DNA of 64,000 nt from JACJVV01 sp047602755 (lineage in GTDB: Archaea; Nanobdellota; Nanobdellia; Woesearchaeales; JACJVV01): assembly GCA_047602755.1 (NCBI GenBank), contig JBLKOM010000002.1, forward strand, positions 62,001 through 126,000, given 5' to 3'. The notes under the pieces were generated by a model, which was not told the DNA's origin, did no database searches, and saw only the letters and a program-made list of their open reading frames with translations. Below are positions 25,577 to 34,196 of the stretch, piece after piece. The first letter of the stretch is position 1. Every line of letters starts with the position of its first letter. Both the position numbers and the translations under genes were made by a program.

Positions 25577-25918
25577 ATGTTACCAGGTGTAAATCCACGT
25601 CAAATGAAGCAAATGATGAAACGTATGGGTGTTTCACAGAATGATTTAGATGCTGTACAAGTTATAATTAAAACAAGTGATAAAATGTTAATATTTGAAA
25701 ACCCGCAAGTTTCAAAAGTCAATATGATGGGGCAAGAAAGTTATCAAGTTACAGGTGAACCTATTGAGCAACCATTAGATACTAAACCTTCAATTAATGA
25801 AGAAGATATAAAAACAGTAATGGAACAAGCTTCTGTTGATTATGAAACAGCAAAAAAATCAATTGAAAATTCAAATGGAGATTTAGCTGAGGCTATATTA
25901 TCTTTACAAAATGACTAA
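25577..25918 (+). CDS. nac: Nascent polypeptide-associated complex protein
   Basis: This archaeal homodimeric NAC binds nascent chains at the ribosome exit. It has 113 residues: an N-terminal PGVNPRQMKQMMKRMGV, the NAC beta-barrel domain (about 22-65, VIIKTSDKMLIFENPQVSKVNMMGQESYQVTG), and a C-terminal UBA domain (about 75-113, EDIKTVMEQASVDYETAKKSIENSNGDLAEAI). Its stop overlaps the secF start by 8 nt. The position beside sec genes fits a role in co-translational targeting. Confidence 0.96.
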   Translation: MLPGVNPRQMKQMMKRMGVSQNDLDAVQVIIKTSDKMLIFENPQVSKVNMMGQESYQVTGEPIEQPLDTKPSINEEDIKTVMEQASVDYETAKKSIENSNGDLAEAILSLQND

Positions 25919-26894
25919 AAGAGCAGAAAAAAGATTGAAAAAGAAAAAAACTTCAGTTTTTACAAATAACACAAATCAAGATAAAACAACTGAAGCAGTT
26001 ATTAAAAAAAAAATAACAAATCCCTTTCAAAAATTATATTTAGAGCATTATAAAATTATATTAATAATACCTTTCATATTCTTGTTATTGGCCATTGCTC
26101 AAATATCTTATCAAACTGCTACAACTGGTGACTTCATAAATAAAGATATTACACTTAAAGGTGGGATTTCATTAACAATTGAAATAGGTGAAATTGATAT
26201 TATTGACTTGCAATCTCATTTGGCCTTAGAAGGACATATAACAAATGTACGTAACATATATTCAGGTGCAAGAGTTATAGGCACTATTATCGAGTCAGAT
26301 TTAGACATAAGTGATGATGAAGGTATAGACTCACTAAAAGAGTCTGTTAGAAGTTATGTCCCTTTTGAAAATTATTCATTAGAAGGTGTAGGTGCAGCAA
26401 TTAGTCAATCTTTTTTTAATCAAGCAATGATTGCATTAGTATTTTCATTTTTACTAATGGGGTTAATTGTTACTATAACATTTAAATCATTTATTCCAAG
26501 TTTAGCAGTAATTGCTGCAGCGTTTTCTGATATCATAATAACTATAGCTATAGTTAATTTGTTTGGTTTAACTTTTTCAACTGCAAGTCTTGCAGCTTTG
26601 TTAATGCTTATTGGATATTCAGTTGATACAAATATTTTACTAACAACACGTGTACTTAAAAGAACTGAAGGGACAGTACTTGATAGAATTGCCTCTGCTT
26701 TTAAAACAGGTATTTTAATGAGTTGTACTACTTTAGTTGCAATAAGTATAGCATTATTTGTTGCTTCATCAGGCGTTATTCAGCAAATTATGTTAATTTT
26801 ATTTATAGGAATTTTAGTTGATCAAATGAATACATGGGCACAAAATACAGGAATCTTAAGATGGTATTTAGAGAAAAAAGGTAATAAAGAATGA
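25911..26894 (+). CDS. secF: Protein-export membrane protein SecF
   Basis: SecF, with SecD, uses the proton gradient to assist late steps of Sec export. The 327-residue protein has a lysine-rich N-terminus, the first helix (about 45-64), an exoplasmic region with DITLKGGISLTIEIG, and a five-helix RND-type bundle. That bundle includes FSDIIITIAIVNLFGLTFS and the conserved IGYSVDTNILLTTRVLK motif (about 237-253). It is coupled to nac upstream and overlaps secD by 4 nt. The order secF-secD is the usual archaeal one. Confidence 0.95.
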   Translation: MTKRAEKRLKKKKTSVFTNNTNQDKTTEAVIKKKITNPFQKLYLEHYKIILIIPFIFLLLAIAQISYQTATTGDFINKDITLKGGISLTIEIGEIDIIDLQSHLALEGHITNVRNIYSGARVIGTIIESDLDISDDEGIDSLKESVRSYVPFENYSLEGVGAAISQSFFNQAMIALVFSFLLMGLIVTITFKSFIPSLAVIAAAFSDIIITIAIVNLFGLTFSTASLAALLMLIGYSVDTNILLTTRVLKRTEGTVLDRIASAFKTGILMSCTTLVAISIALFVASSGVIQQIMLILFIGILVDQMNTWAQNTGILRWYLEKKGNKE

Positions 26895-28639
26895 ATCAAA
26901 AATTAAAAAAATTATTAACAAATTGGAAAGTAATTCTGTTACTTGTTTTTCTAGTATTTTCTATTGCTGCTATTAATCCTAGCTTTAATGCAAAAGGTGT
27001 TTCAATATCTCATATAGCTATTAATAGTTCTGCACATATTGCAGGTATGAATTCACCAGATCCAAATACTGCACCCAGAAATAGAGAAGTTATTACTTCA
27101 ATGTTGGGTAAAAAAATAAATGACTTAGATGATTTTGCATCTATACTTGATGAAATTAATTTAATGGAACCTTATGATACAGTTAGAATAGTAACGAATA
27201 AACAAACTTATATTTTAGATTTATTACCTGAAATTGATATAATCACATTACCTGAGTTAGAAACAATATTATCTAATGTGACTGAAGAAGTTTATGATGA
27301 AGCTTCTGAAACGCTTGTAAATGTAACTGTAGAAAGGGAAATAACTGTCAATAAGACTGTTGAAAACATAATAGGTGTACAAGAGATTGGAATACAAGTC
27401 AGAGAGGTTGCAGGTTCAAATATTAGAAAAGGACTAGATCTTGCAGGTGGAACTAGAGTTATTCTTAAACCTACTGAAGAAATTTCTTTTGAAGATTTTG
27501 ATATTCTTTTGTTGAGTTTAAAGCAACGCCTAAATATTTATGGTTTATCAGATATAAAAGTAACAGAAACAATAGATTTAGCAGGTGTTCGTTATATATT
27601 AGTAGAAATACCTGGTGCAAACCAAGAAGAAGTTAAGTCATTAGTCTCACAACAGGGAAAATTTGAAGCAAAAATAGGTAATGATATTGTTTTCTCTGGT
27701 GGACAAGATATTCGTACTGTAATGCGAACAGCTGATCGTTCAGGAATTGATCCAAGACATGGATGTAATTCACAACAAAATGGCACATGGGTATGTAGAT
27801 TTTATTTTGGTATAGTTTTATCTACTGAAGCAGCAGAAAGACAAGCAAGAGTAACTGACAGATTAACAGTCTTAACAGTAGATGAGCAAGGAAATCCTCT
27901 TCCAAGGGACAATCAATATCTTAGTGAGCAATTAGATTTCTATCTTGATGATTCTTTTATTGAATCATTAAATATAGGGGCAGATTTAAAAGGTAGGGCA
28001 GTTACTGATATACAGATAACAGGTTCTGGAAGCGGAAGAAATCAAGAAGAAGCAAGACTTGATGCATTAAATGAAATGAAAAGATTGCAAACTATACTAA
28101 TAACAGGTTCATTGCCGGTTACATTAGAAATAATTAAAACAGATACAATTTCTCCTTCATTAGGACAAGAATTCTTAAACAATGCTATATTGGTTGGTAT
28201 TGTAGCATTAGTAGCTGTTATGCTTATAATATTTCTTGTTTTCAAAAAATTAATTGTAGTTTTGTCAATTGGTTTTACTTTAATAGCAGAATTAATTCTT
28301 ATATTAGGATTTGCAGCAATTATTGGATGGAACTTAGATTTAGCATCTATTGCAGGTATTATTATAGCAATTGGTACTGGGGTAGATCATCTTATTATTA
28401 TTTCTGATGAAACTCTTAAAAAAGGTGTTGATTCTTTAACTTGGCTTCAAAAAATAAAACGTGCATTTTCAATAATAATGGTTGCTTTTTTTACAACAGC
28501 AGCTGCGATGATACCTTTGATTTTTGCAGGTGCAGGATTACTAATGGGTTTCGCAATAACAACTTTATCTGGCTTAATGTTAGGGGTTTTCATAGCAAGA
28601 CCTGCATATTCTGCTGCACTTGAGATTTTAATGAAATAA
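26891..28639 (+). CDS. secD: Protein-export membrane protein SecD
   Basis: The 582-residue partner of SecF has an N-terminal helix (about 13-30), a large exoplasmic part with the family motif RKGLDLAGGTRVILKP (about 178-193), and the P1 head. It ends in a six-helix bundle with DLASIAGIIIAIGTGVDHLIIISDE (about 475-499), the region homologous to the proton-relay aspartate motif. Residues about 35-115 resemble a PDZ-like insert, common in archaeal SecD. It is the last gene of the rnpB-sec61beta-nac-secF-secD run. Confidence 0.95.
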   Translation: MNQKLKKLLTNWKVILLLVFLVFSIAAINPSFNAKGVSISHIAINSSAHIAGMNSPDPNTAPRNREVITSMLGKKINDLDDFASILDEINLMEPYDTVRIVTNKQTYILDLLPEIDIITLPELETILSNVTEEVYDEASETLVNVTVEREITVNKTVENIIGVQEIGIQVREVAGSNIRKGLDLAGGTRVILKPTEEISFEDFDILLLSLKQRLNIYGLSDIKVTETIDLAGVRYILVEIPGANQEEVKSLVSQQGKFEAKIGNDIVFSGGQDIRTVMRTADRSGIDPRHGCNSQQNGTWVCRFYFGIVLSTEAAERQARVTDRLTVLTVDEQGNPLPRDNQYLSEQLDFYLDDSFIESLNIGADLKGRAVTDIQITGSGSGRNQEEARLDALNEMKRLQTILITGSLPVTLEIIKTDTISPSLGQEFLNNAILVGIVALVAVMLIIFLVFKKLIVVLSIGFTLIAELILILGFAAIIGWNLDLASIAGIIIAIGTGVDHLIIISDETLKKGVDSLTWLQKIKRAFSIIMVAFFTTAAAMIPLIFAGAGLLMGFAITTLSGLMLGVFIARPAYSAALEILMK

Positions 28640-28763
28640 TTTACATTATTATTTTAGTAATTTTATAAAATTCAGATTATTAATACTAATATATTATTAT
28701 TAAATTAATAATAATAATTATTACTATAGTTATTAATATTAGTGCTAATAATATTTAATTATC

Positions 28764-29222
28764 ATGATTAAAAACAAACAAAATACTTTTGTAAATAAAG
28801 TAAGAATACCAAAAAGAAAATATGGAACATGTGGTGTTTTAATTGAAAACAGTTCTAAGAAAATATTATTGCAATTACGTGATAAAAATGTTTTATTTGC
28901 AAATTGCTGGGGAACTTTTGGTGGTTCTATTGAAAAAAATGAAACACCACTACAAGCAATATTACGAGAATTAAAAGAAGAGTTAAATTATAATACTGAT
29001 ATAACCAATATTCAATATTACGGTAATTTTCCTTATGGTGGTTATGATGTTCATATGTTTAGAATTATTGATTTATCCTTTGACATATCTAACTATCCTA
29101 TTTTAGAAGGTGTAAAAGCAAAATTTTTCTCATTAGAAGAGGTTAAATCAATTAAAACTGCTTTTCACGCAAAAGAGCTAGTTGTTGATTACTATAATCG
29201 CTTCCATAAAACTATTAAATGA
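28764..29222 (+). CDS. Nudix hydrolase
   Basis: This 152-residue pyrophosphatase of the Nudix superfamily hydrolyses a nucleoside diphosphate linked to another moiety. The Nudix box is complete: GGSIEKNETPLQAILRELKEEL (about 53-74) fits GX5EX7REUXEEXGU. The substrate could be a damaged nucleotide, ADP-ribose or a sugar nucleotide; the sequence does not decide. The 124-nt gap before it is made almost only of A and T. It is followed 20 nt later by the Mre11-like gene. Confidence 0.9.
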   Translation: MIKNKQNTFVNKVRIPKRKYGTCGVLIENSSKKILLQLRDKNVLFANCWGTFGGSIEKNETPLQAILRELKEELNYNTDITNIQYYGNFPYGGYDVHMFRIIDLSFDISNYPILEGVKAKFFSLEEVKSIKTAFHAKELVVDYYNRFHKTIK

Positions 29223-29242
29223 TGTTTATTTTTCTTTAAAAT

Positions 29243-30445
29243 ATGAAATTCACTCATATGGCTGATGTACATTTAGGAGGCTGGCGTGAACCAGCTATGT
29301 CTGAATTAGGAATGAAATCTTTTGAAAAAGTAATTGATAACTCTATTACTGAAAATGTAGATTTTGTGATTATTGCTGGTGATTTATTTAATACATCTTT
29401 ACCTAATATAGATTATATTAAAGAAACAGTAAAACAATTAAAAAATCTTAAAATAGCTAAAATTCCAGTATATATTATTCCAGGAAGTCATGATTTCTCA
29501 CCAACAGGAAAAACAATGCTTGATGTACTTGAACAAGCTGATTTATTGATTAATGTGGTTAAAGCAAAAAAATTACCAGAAGGTAAAATACAACTTCAAT
29601 TTACTATTGACCCAAAGACTAATGTTATGTTAACAGGAATGCTTGGTAAAAAAAATATGCTAGAAAAAAGCTACTATGAACAACTTGACTTTTCTAATTT
29701 GGATGTTGAAGGTTTTAAAATTTTTTTATTTCATTCTGCTTTAGATGAATTAAAACCATCTGATATGCAAAAAATGGAATCTTCACCAATCTCTTTATTA
29801 CCTAAGAATTTTGATTATTATGCAGGGGGTCATGTACATATTGTTGAACATAAAAATATTGAAGGATATAAAAATGTAATATACCCTGGCCCAGTATTTC
29901 CTAACTCTTTTTCAGAACTTCAAAAATTAAAACATGGTTCTTATTATATTTATGATAATGGTAAAATAATACCACATAAAATTCAATTAAAATCAATTGA
30001 GAATATTGAAGTAGATTGCAATAATTTTACACCTGAACAAATAAATAATGAATTAAGACATACGATTTCTAATAAAGATTTCTCTGATAAAATTGTTTTA
30101 TTAAGATTATCTGGAAAATTAAAATTAGGGAAAATAACTGATATTGACTTAAAAACAATCATTTCTTTTATTTATCAAAAAGGAGCCTATTTTGTAATGA
30201 AAAATACTTCAACTGTAACATCTTCTGATTTCCAAGAAATTAAAAAAGCTTATTCCTCAGATTTAATTGAAGATGAAATAATCAATGAACATCTTGGTCA
30301 AATAAAAATAGAAAATATTAATCTTGATCAAGAAAGAAATTTAATTAAGGAATTAATTCATACTTTATCTATAGAAAAAATCGAAGGTGAAACAACAACA
30401 ACTTTTGAAGAGCGCATACTTAAAGATATAAATTTAATAAAATAA
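29243..30445 (+). CDS. mre11: Mre11-like DNA repair exonuclease
   Basis: This calcineurin-like nuclease processes double-strand breaks with Rad50. The 400 residues carry the metal motifs in order: MADVHLGG (DxH, about 6-13), IIAGDLFN (GD, about 43-50), IPGSHD (about 76-81; the usual GNHD has S in place of N), LFHSALDE and YYAGGHVHI (GHxH). The C-terminal capping part is shorter than in P. furiosus Mre11. No rad50 follows, although the two are usually adjacent: the next gene is gatB on the opposite strand. Confidence 0.9.
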   Translation: MKFTHMADVHLGGWREPAMSELGMKSFEKVIDNSITENVDFVIIAGDLFNTSLPNIDYIKETVKQLKNLKIAKIPVYIIPGSHDFSPTGKTMLDVLEQADLLINVVKAKKLPEGKIQLQFTIDPKTNVMLTGMLGKKNMLEKSYYEQLDFSNLDVEGFKIFLFHSALDELKPSDMQKMESSPISLLPKNFDYYAGGHVHIVEHKNIEGYKNVIYPGPVFPNSFSELQKLKHGSYYIYDNGKIIPHKIQLKSIENIEVDCNNFTPEQINNELRHTISNKDFSDKIVLLRLSGKLKLGKITDIDLKTIISFIYQKGAYFVMKNTSTVTSSDFQEIKKAYSSDLIEDEIINEHLGQIKIENINLDQERNLIKELIHTLSIEKIEGETTTTFEERILKDINLIK

Positions 30446-30467
30446 TTAAGAATTGTGATTAATAATA

Positions 30468-31877
30468 TTATATTAGCTTCATAAAAATTTCTTTAATCTT
30501 TCCAGGATTAGCTTTTCCATTACTTTTCCGCATAACTTGTCCAACTAAAAAGTTAATAATTTTATCTTCTCCAGATTTATATTTTTCAACATTATCGCTC
30601 TGCTCACTAATTACTTCTTTAACAAATGTTTCAATTTGATTATCATCACCAATACTTTTGTTTTTATTTATTTCATTTTCAATATCAAAATCTTCATTTT
30701 CAACAATATTTGATGTTAATAAAAATGATATTTTTGGTGTTATTTCTTGTGATAATTCTGATTTTAAAACTTTAATAAATTTAGGTGCAATTTTATCAAC
30801 ATTTAAGCTAGAAATATCTTTCTTGTGATAATTAACAGCCTTCATTAAATCTCTTCTTGCCCATTTTGAAACTTTTGTTGCATCAACTTCTTTTACAATT
30901 ATTTCATATATTTTTGCTAAATCTTTATTTTTAGAAATAATTTCTGCATTATCATCTGCAATTCCATGTTCTTTAAATTTTTCTAATTTCTCATCAGCAA
31001 GTTCAGGCATATTATTCTTTATATCATTAATCATGTTCTCAGTAATGTCTGTAATTACTAAATCAGGATCTATAATGTACCCATAATCATCTTCAGTTTC
31101 TTTTGTTCGTAATCGTGTACTTATTCCTTTATCAGCATCCCAACTTCTTGTATCTTGTATTAATTTTTCACCATTTAAAACTACATTTTTTTGTCTTTGT
31201 ATCTCATAATTTAATGCTCTTTCAATCTCTTTAAAGCCAGTTATGTTCTTTATTTCACTTCTAATATATCCTGAATCTTTAATCGAAACATTTGCATCAG
31301 CTTTAATTATAGCATTAATATCAAAAATTTCTAAATATTCTAAAATTGTTATTAATTTATTCATGAATTCTCGTGCTTCTTCAGCTGAAGTCATATCGGG
31401 TTCTGTAACAATTTCACATAAAGGATTACCTGATCTATTATAATCGATAAGAACATAATTACTTCCATGAATGCTATTGGGATGAACTAATGCTGCTGGA
31501 TCTTCTTCTATATGTATTCTTGTAATTCCTATTTTCTTATTATTTTTTAATTTTACTTCTCCATTTTTACATAATGGTTTTTCATATTGTGTAATTTGAT
31601 AATTTTTAGCTAAATCAGGATAAAAATAACTTTTTCTAGAAAAAATTAGTTCTTTATTAATTTCACAATTTAGTGCTAATCCTAATTTAATAGCATATTC
31701 AACAACTTTTTTGTTTAAAACTGGTTTACTTCCTGGATGTCCTAAACATATTGGGCAAACTCTTGTATTTGGTTCTTCAGATCCCTTAGTAGCACAGGCA
31801 CAAAATAGCTTTGTATTTGTATTTAATTCTATATGAATCTCAAGTCCAATAACAACATCACTTGTAAATTTTGTCAT
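30468..31877 (-). CDS. gatB: Asp-tRNA(Asn)/Glu-tRNA(Gln) amidotransferase subunit B
   Basis: GatB is the kinase-like subunit that activates Asp or Glu on mischarged tRNA for amidation. The 469 residues begin with VVIGLEIHIELNT (about 8-20). A cysteine zinc site follows (KLFCACATKG...RVCPICLGHPG), then RSEIKNITGFKEIERAL, and the C-terminal YqeY-like tail domain ends in VMRKSNGKANP. It is the last gene of gatC-gatA-GNAT-gatB and converges on mre11. Confidence 0.97.
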   Translation of the reverse strand: MTKFTSDVVIGLEIHIELNTNTKLFCACATKGSEEPNTRVCPICLGHPGSKPVLNKKVVEYAIKLGLALNCEINKELIFSRKSYFYPDLAKNYQITQYEKPLCKNGEVKLKNNKKIGITRIHIEEDPAALVHPNSIHGSNYVLIDYNRSGNPLCEIVTEPDMTSAEEAREFMNKLITILEYLEIFDINAIIKADANVSIKDSGYIRSEIKNITGFKEIERALNYEIQRQKNVVLNGEKLIQDTRSWDADKGISTRLRTKETEDDYGYIIDPDLVITDITENMINDIKNNMPELADEKLEKFKEHGIADDNAEIISKNKDLAKIYEIIVKEVDATKVSKWARRDLMKAVNYHKKDISSLNVDKIAPKFIKVLKSELSQEITPKISFLLTSNIVENEDFDIENEINKNKSIGDDNQIETFVKEVISEQSDNVEKYKSGEDKIINFLVGQVMRKSNGKANPGKIKEIFMKLI

Positions 31878-31929
31878 TTTTAGTTTTTATTTGATTTATT
31901 TTCAATATCATTAATTTTACTTTGCAACT

Positions 31930-32490
31930 TTATTTTTTTAATTTATTTTTTTTAATCCAGTCGTTTCTTAAAACACCATATAATACATGATCTTTATATT
32001 TTCCATCAGAAGTTAATACAGCTTTAGGCTCTATTCCTATATATTTAGCTCCCATCTTTTTAATTACCTGCTCTGAGGCTTTATTACCTTTAACATGATT
32101 AATATTAATAAAATTCAGTTTTAGTTTTTTAAATCCAAATTCAAGCAAGCCATAGCATGCTTCACTCATATAACCTTTATTTCGATATTTTTTATTCAGA
32201 AAATATCCAACATTACCTCTATTATCTCTTTTATCAATTCCAACAAAGCTACAATTTCCTATAACTTCTTTATTATCCTTTAATACAATCATAAATTTGT
32301 AATTTATTTTACCAAATTCTTTTATATTCTTTTTCAGCCATTCACTAGCTTTTTTTGTTGTATAAGGATAAAGAACATGCGTAAATTGAGTAGCACTTTT
32401 ATCATTAAATATATCCACAAAATAGTTAGAATCACTCATTTTTGGTTTTCTAAGTATCAATCTCTTCGTTTTTATTTCAGTTTGTATCAT
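31930..32490 (-). CDS. GNAT-family N-acetyltransferase, RimJ/RimL-like
   Basis: This 186-residue acetyltransferase uses acetyl-CoA. It starts with the RimJ/RimL-type block IKTKRLILRKPKMSDS, has GNVGYFLNKKYRNKGYMSEACYGLLEFGF (about 92-120) containing the acetyl-CoA-binding Q/RxxGx-type loop, and ends with the INHVKGNKASEQVIKKMGA motif. The acceptor may be a protein N-terminus or an antibiotic-like amine. It overlaps gatA by 14 nt and is embedded inside the gat operon, an unusual position. Confidence 0.9.
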   Translation of the reverse strand: MIQTEIKTKRLILRKPKMSDSNYFVDIFNDKSATQFTHVLYPYTTKKASEWLKKNIKEFGKINYKFMIVLKDNKEVIGNCSFVGIDKRDNRGNVGYFLNKKYRNKGYMSEACYGLLEFGFKKLKLNFININHVKGNKASEQVIKKMGAKYIGIEPKAVLTSDGKYKDHVLYGVLRNDWIKKNKLKK

Positions 32491-33862
32491 CTTCTAGTTC
32501 TTTTGCTATTTGTATTATTTTTCCTTCATTAAAATGATTACCAATGATCATTGTACCAATAGGCATATTATCTATTTTACCAGTGGGAATTGTAATATGT
32601 GGAAGACCTGCAAGATTAGGTCCTACTGTAAGTACATCCATCATATAATTTTCTAACGGAGTCATTTTTTCTATTTCTGTAAATTTAGGTGCAATTATTG
32701 GCATAGTGGGTGAAATAAGTGCATCATATTTCTTAAACAATTCTTTATATTCATCAATAATTTTTGTTCGAATTTTTGCAGCTTTAATGTAATAAGCATC
32801 CCTAAAACCAGCCATCCTCGCAAATGTTCCGATAATAATTCTTCTTTTACTTTCTTCATTTAACGATTCACTTCTAATTTCAGAGAAATATTCATTAAAA
32901 CCTTTTCCAGTAGGTTCTTTCATTTTACCATATCTTAATCCACAATATTTTGCAAGATTAGTAGATGCTTCACACATTGCAATAATATAATAAACAGCTA
33001 ATCCATATTCTGAAGTAATAGGTAAAGAAACTTCTTCAAATTCAATACCTTTACTTTTAAGCTTTTCAATCGAATCATTCACATTTTTCACAATCTCTTC
33101 ATTAACACCTTTGGAAAAACATTCTCTTACTATTCCTATTTTCATTCCTTTTAGATCTTTCTTTAAATATTCTGTATATTTTTCAGTTTTTACATCTGAA
33201 GAGGTACTTTCATTTTCATCAAATCCTGAAATAATTTCAAGTAATAATGCAGCATCATAAACACTTTTTGCCATAGGTCCTATTTTATCAAGTGAATTTC
33301 CATAATCTAAAAGTCCATATCTTGATACTCTTCCATATGTAGGGCATAAACCAACAACTCCACAAAAACTAGCAGGGCATACAATACTTCCTCCAGTACT
33401 TTCTGCAAGACTAATATGTTTAAATTTTGTTTTTTGTGTAAATCCTGCACATCCACCTGAACTTCCTCCACATGCTCTTTCTTTGTCAAATGGGTTTAAT
33501 GGTATTTTTTTTCCTATTCCAACATTAACATTTAATCCACCAAATCCAAATGCATCTTGGGAAGTTTTTCCTAAAATAATTCCCCCTTCTTGTTTTATTT
33601 TTCGGATAACTGTAGCATCAAAAACAGGTGTATATCCGTCAAGAATAGCACTTCCTCCTGTTGTTTCTATATCTTTAACACATATAGCATCTTTTACACT
33701 TATTGTATAACCACTTAATTTTCCTTTTGTAATGTTTTCTTCAAGAGGTTGTTCGATAAGTGTATTAAAATAGAAATATTCATTACTAATTTCATTTGCT
33801 TCACTAAGAATAATTTTAATATCTTCAATATTTCCTAATTTATCATTATTTGCTTTATTCAT
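32477..33862 (-). CDS. gatA: Asp-tRNA(Asn)/Glu-tRNA(Gln) amidotransferase subunit A
   Basis: GatA is the amidase that releases ammonia from glutamine or asparagine. The 461 residues contain the amidase signature with the Ser-cisSer-Lys triad: lysine in SVKDAICVKD (about 56-65), CGGSSGGCAGF (about 131-141) and the nucleophile serine in STGGSIVCPASFCGVVG (about 155-171). The length is normal. It follows gatC by 8 nt and overlaps the GNAT gene. Confidence 0.97.
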   Translation of the reverse strand: MNKANNDKLGNIEDIKIILSEANEISNEYFYFNTLIEQPLEENITKGKLSGYTISVKDAICVKDIETTGGSAILDGYTPVFDATVIRKIKQEGGIILGKTSQDAFGFGGLNVNVGIGKKIPLNPFDKERACGGSSGGCAGFTQKTKFKHISLAESTGGSIVCPASFCGVVGLCPTYGRVSRYGLLDYGNSLDKIGPMAKSVYDAALLLEIISGFDENESTSSDVKTEKYTEYLKKDLKGMKIGIVRECFSKGVNEEIVKNVNDSIEKLKSKGIEFEEVSLPITSEYGLAVYYIIAMCEASTNLAKYCGLRYGKMKEPTGKGFNEYFSEIRSESLNEESKRRIIIGTFARMAGFRDAYYIKAAKIRTKIIDEYKELFKKYDALISPTMPIIAPKFTEIEKMTPLENYMMDVLTVGPNLAGLPHITIPTGKIDNMPIGTMIIGNHFNEGKIIQIAKELEDDTN

Positions 33863-33870
33863 TTTTCTGT

Positions 33871-34155
33871 TTAAACTGCTTTTGGTCCTTTAAAATAACC
33901 ATCTTTATTTAATGGTGAATTTTTTAATGCTAATTCCTGTAATAAAGATTCCTTAACTATATCTTCTCTTAATCTGTTTCTAAGAGCTACAGGTTGGAAA
34001 CTCGGTTTAATATCAGTTGTATCAATTTTATTTAATTTTTCAAAAAAAGAAAGTATTTCCTTAACTTGGGGAATAAATTTATTTATTTCTTGCTCAGTAA
34101 GATTTAATCTAGCAGTATTTCCTACTTTTAACAACAATTCCCTATTAACTTCCAT
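33871..34155 (-). CDS. gatC: Asp-tRNA(Asn)/Glu-tRNA(Gln) amidotransferase subunit C
   Basis: GatC stabilises the GatA-GatB complex. This 94-residue protein shows ARLNLTEQEINKFIPQVKEILSFFEKLNKIDTTDIKPSFQPVALRNRLREDIV, the whole GatC signature. The ATG at 34155 is preferred to a TTG at 34170, because a TATA box CTATATAAATG (34178-34188) makes it leaderless. It is the first gene of the gat operon. Confidence 0.93.
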   Translation of the reverse strand: MEVNRELLLKVGNTARLNLTEQEINKFIPQVKEILSFFEKLNKIDTTDIKPSFQPVALRNRLREDIVKESLLQELALKNSPLNKDGYFKGPKAV

Positions 34156-34196
34156 ATCAAAAGAAATCAATATTACATTTATATAGTTTGTTGCAT

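Noticed and set aside
28640..28763. Possible origin or repeat array in the AT-only gap before the Nudix gene
   Set aside because: The tract is made of irregular ATT/AAT runs with no consistent repeat unit or origin-box-like motif. It looks like promoter-type low complexity.
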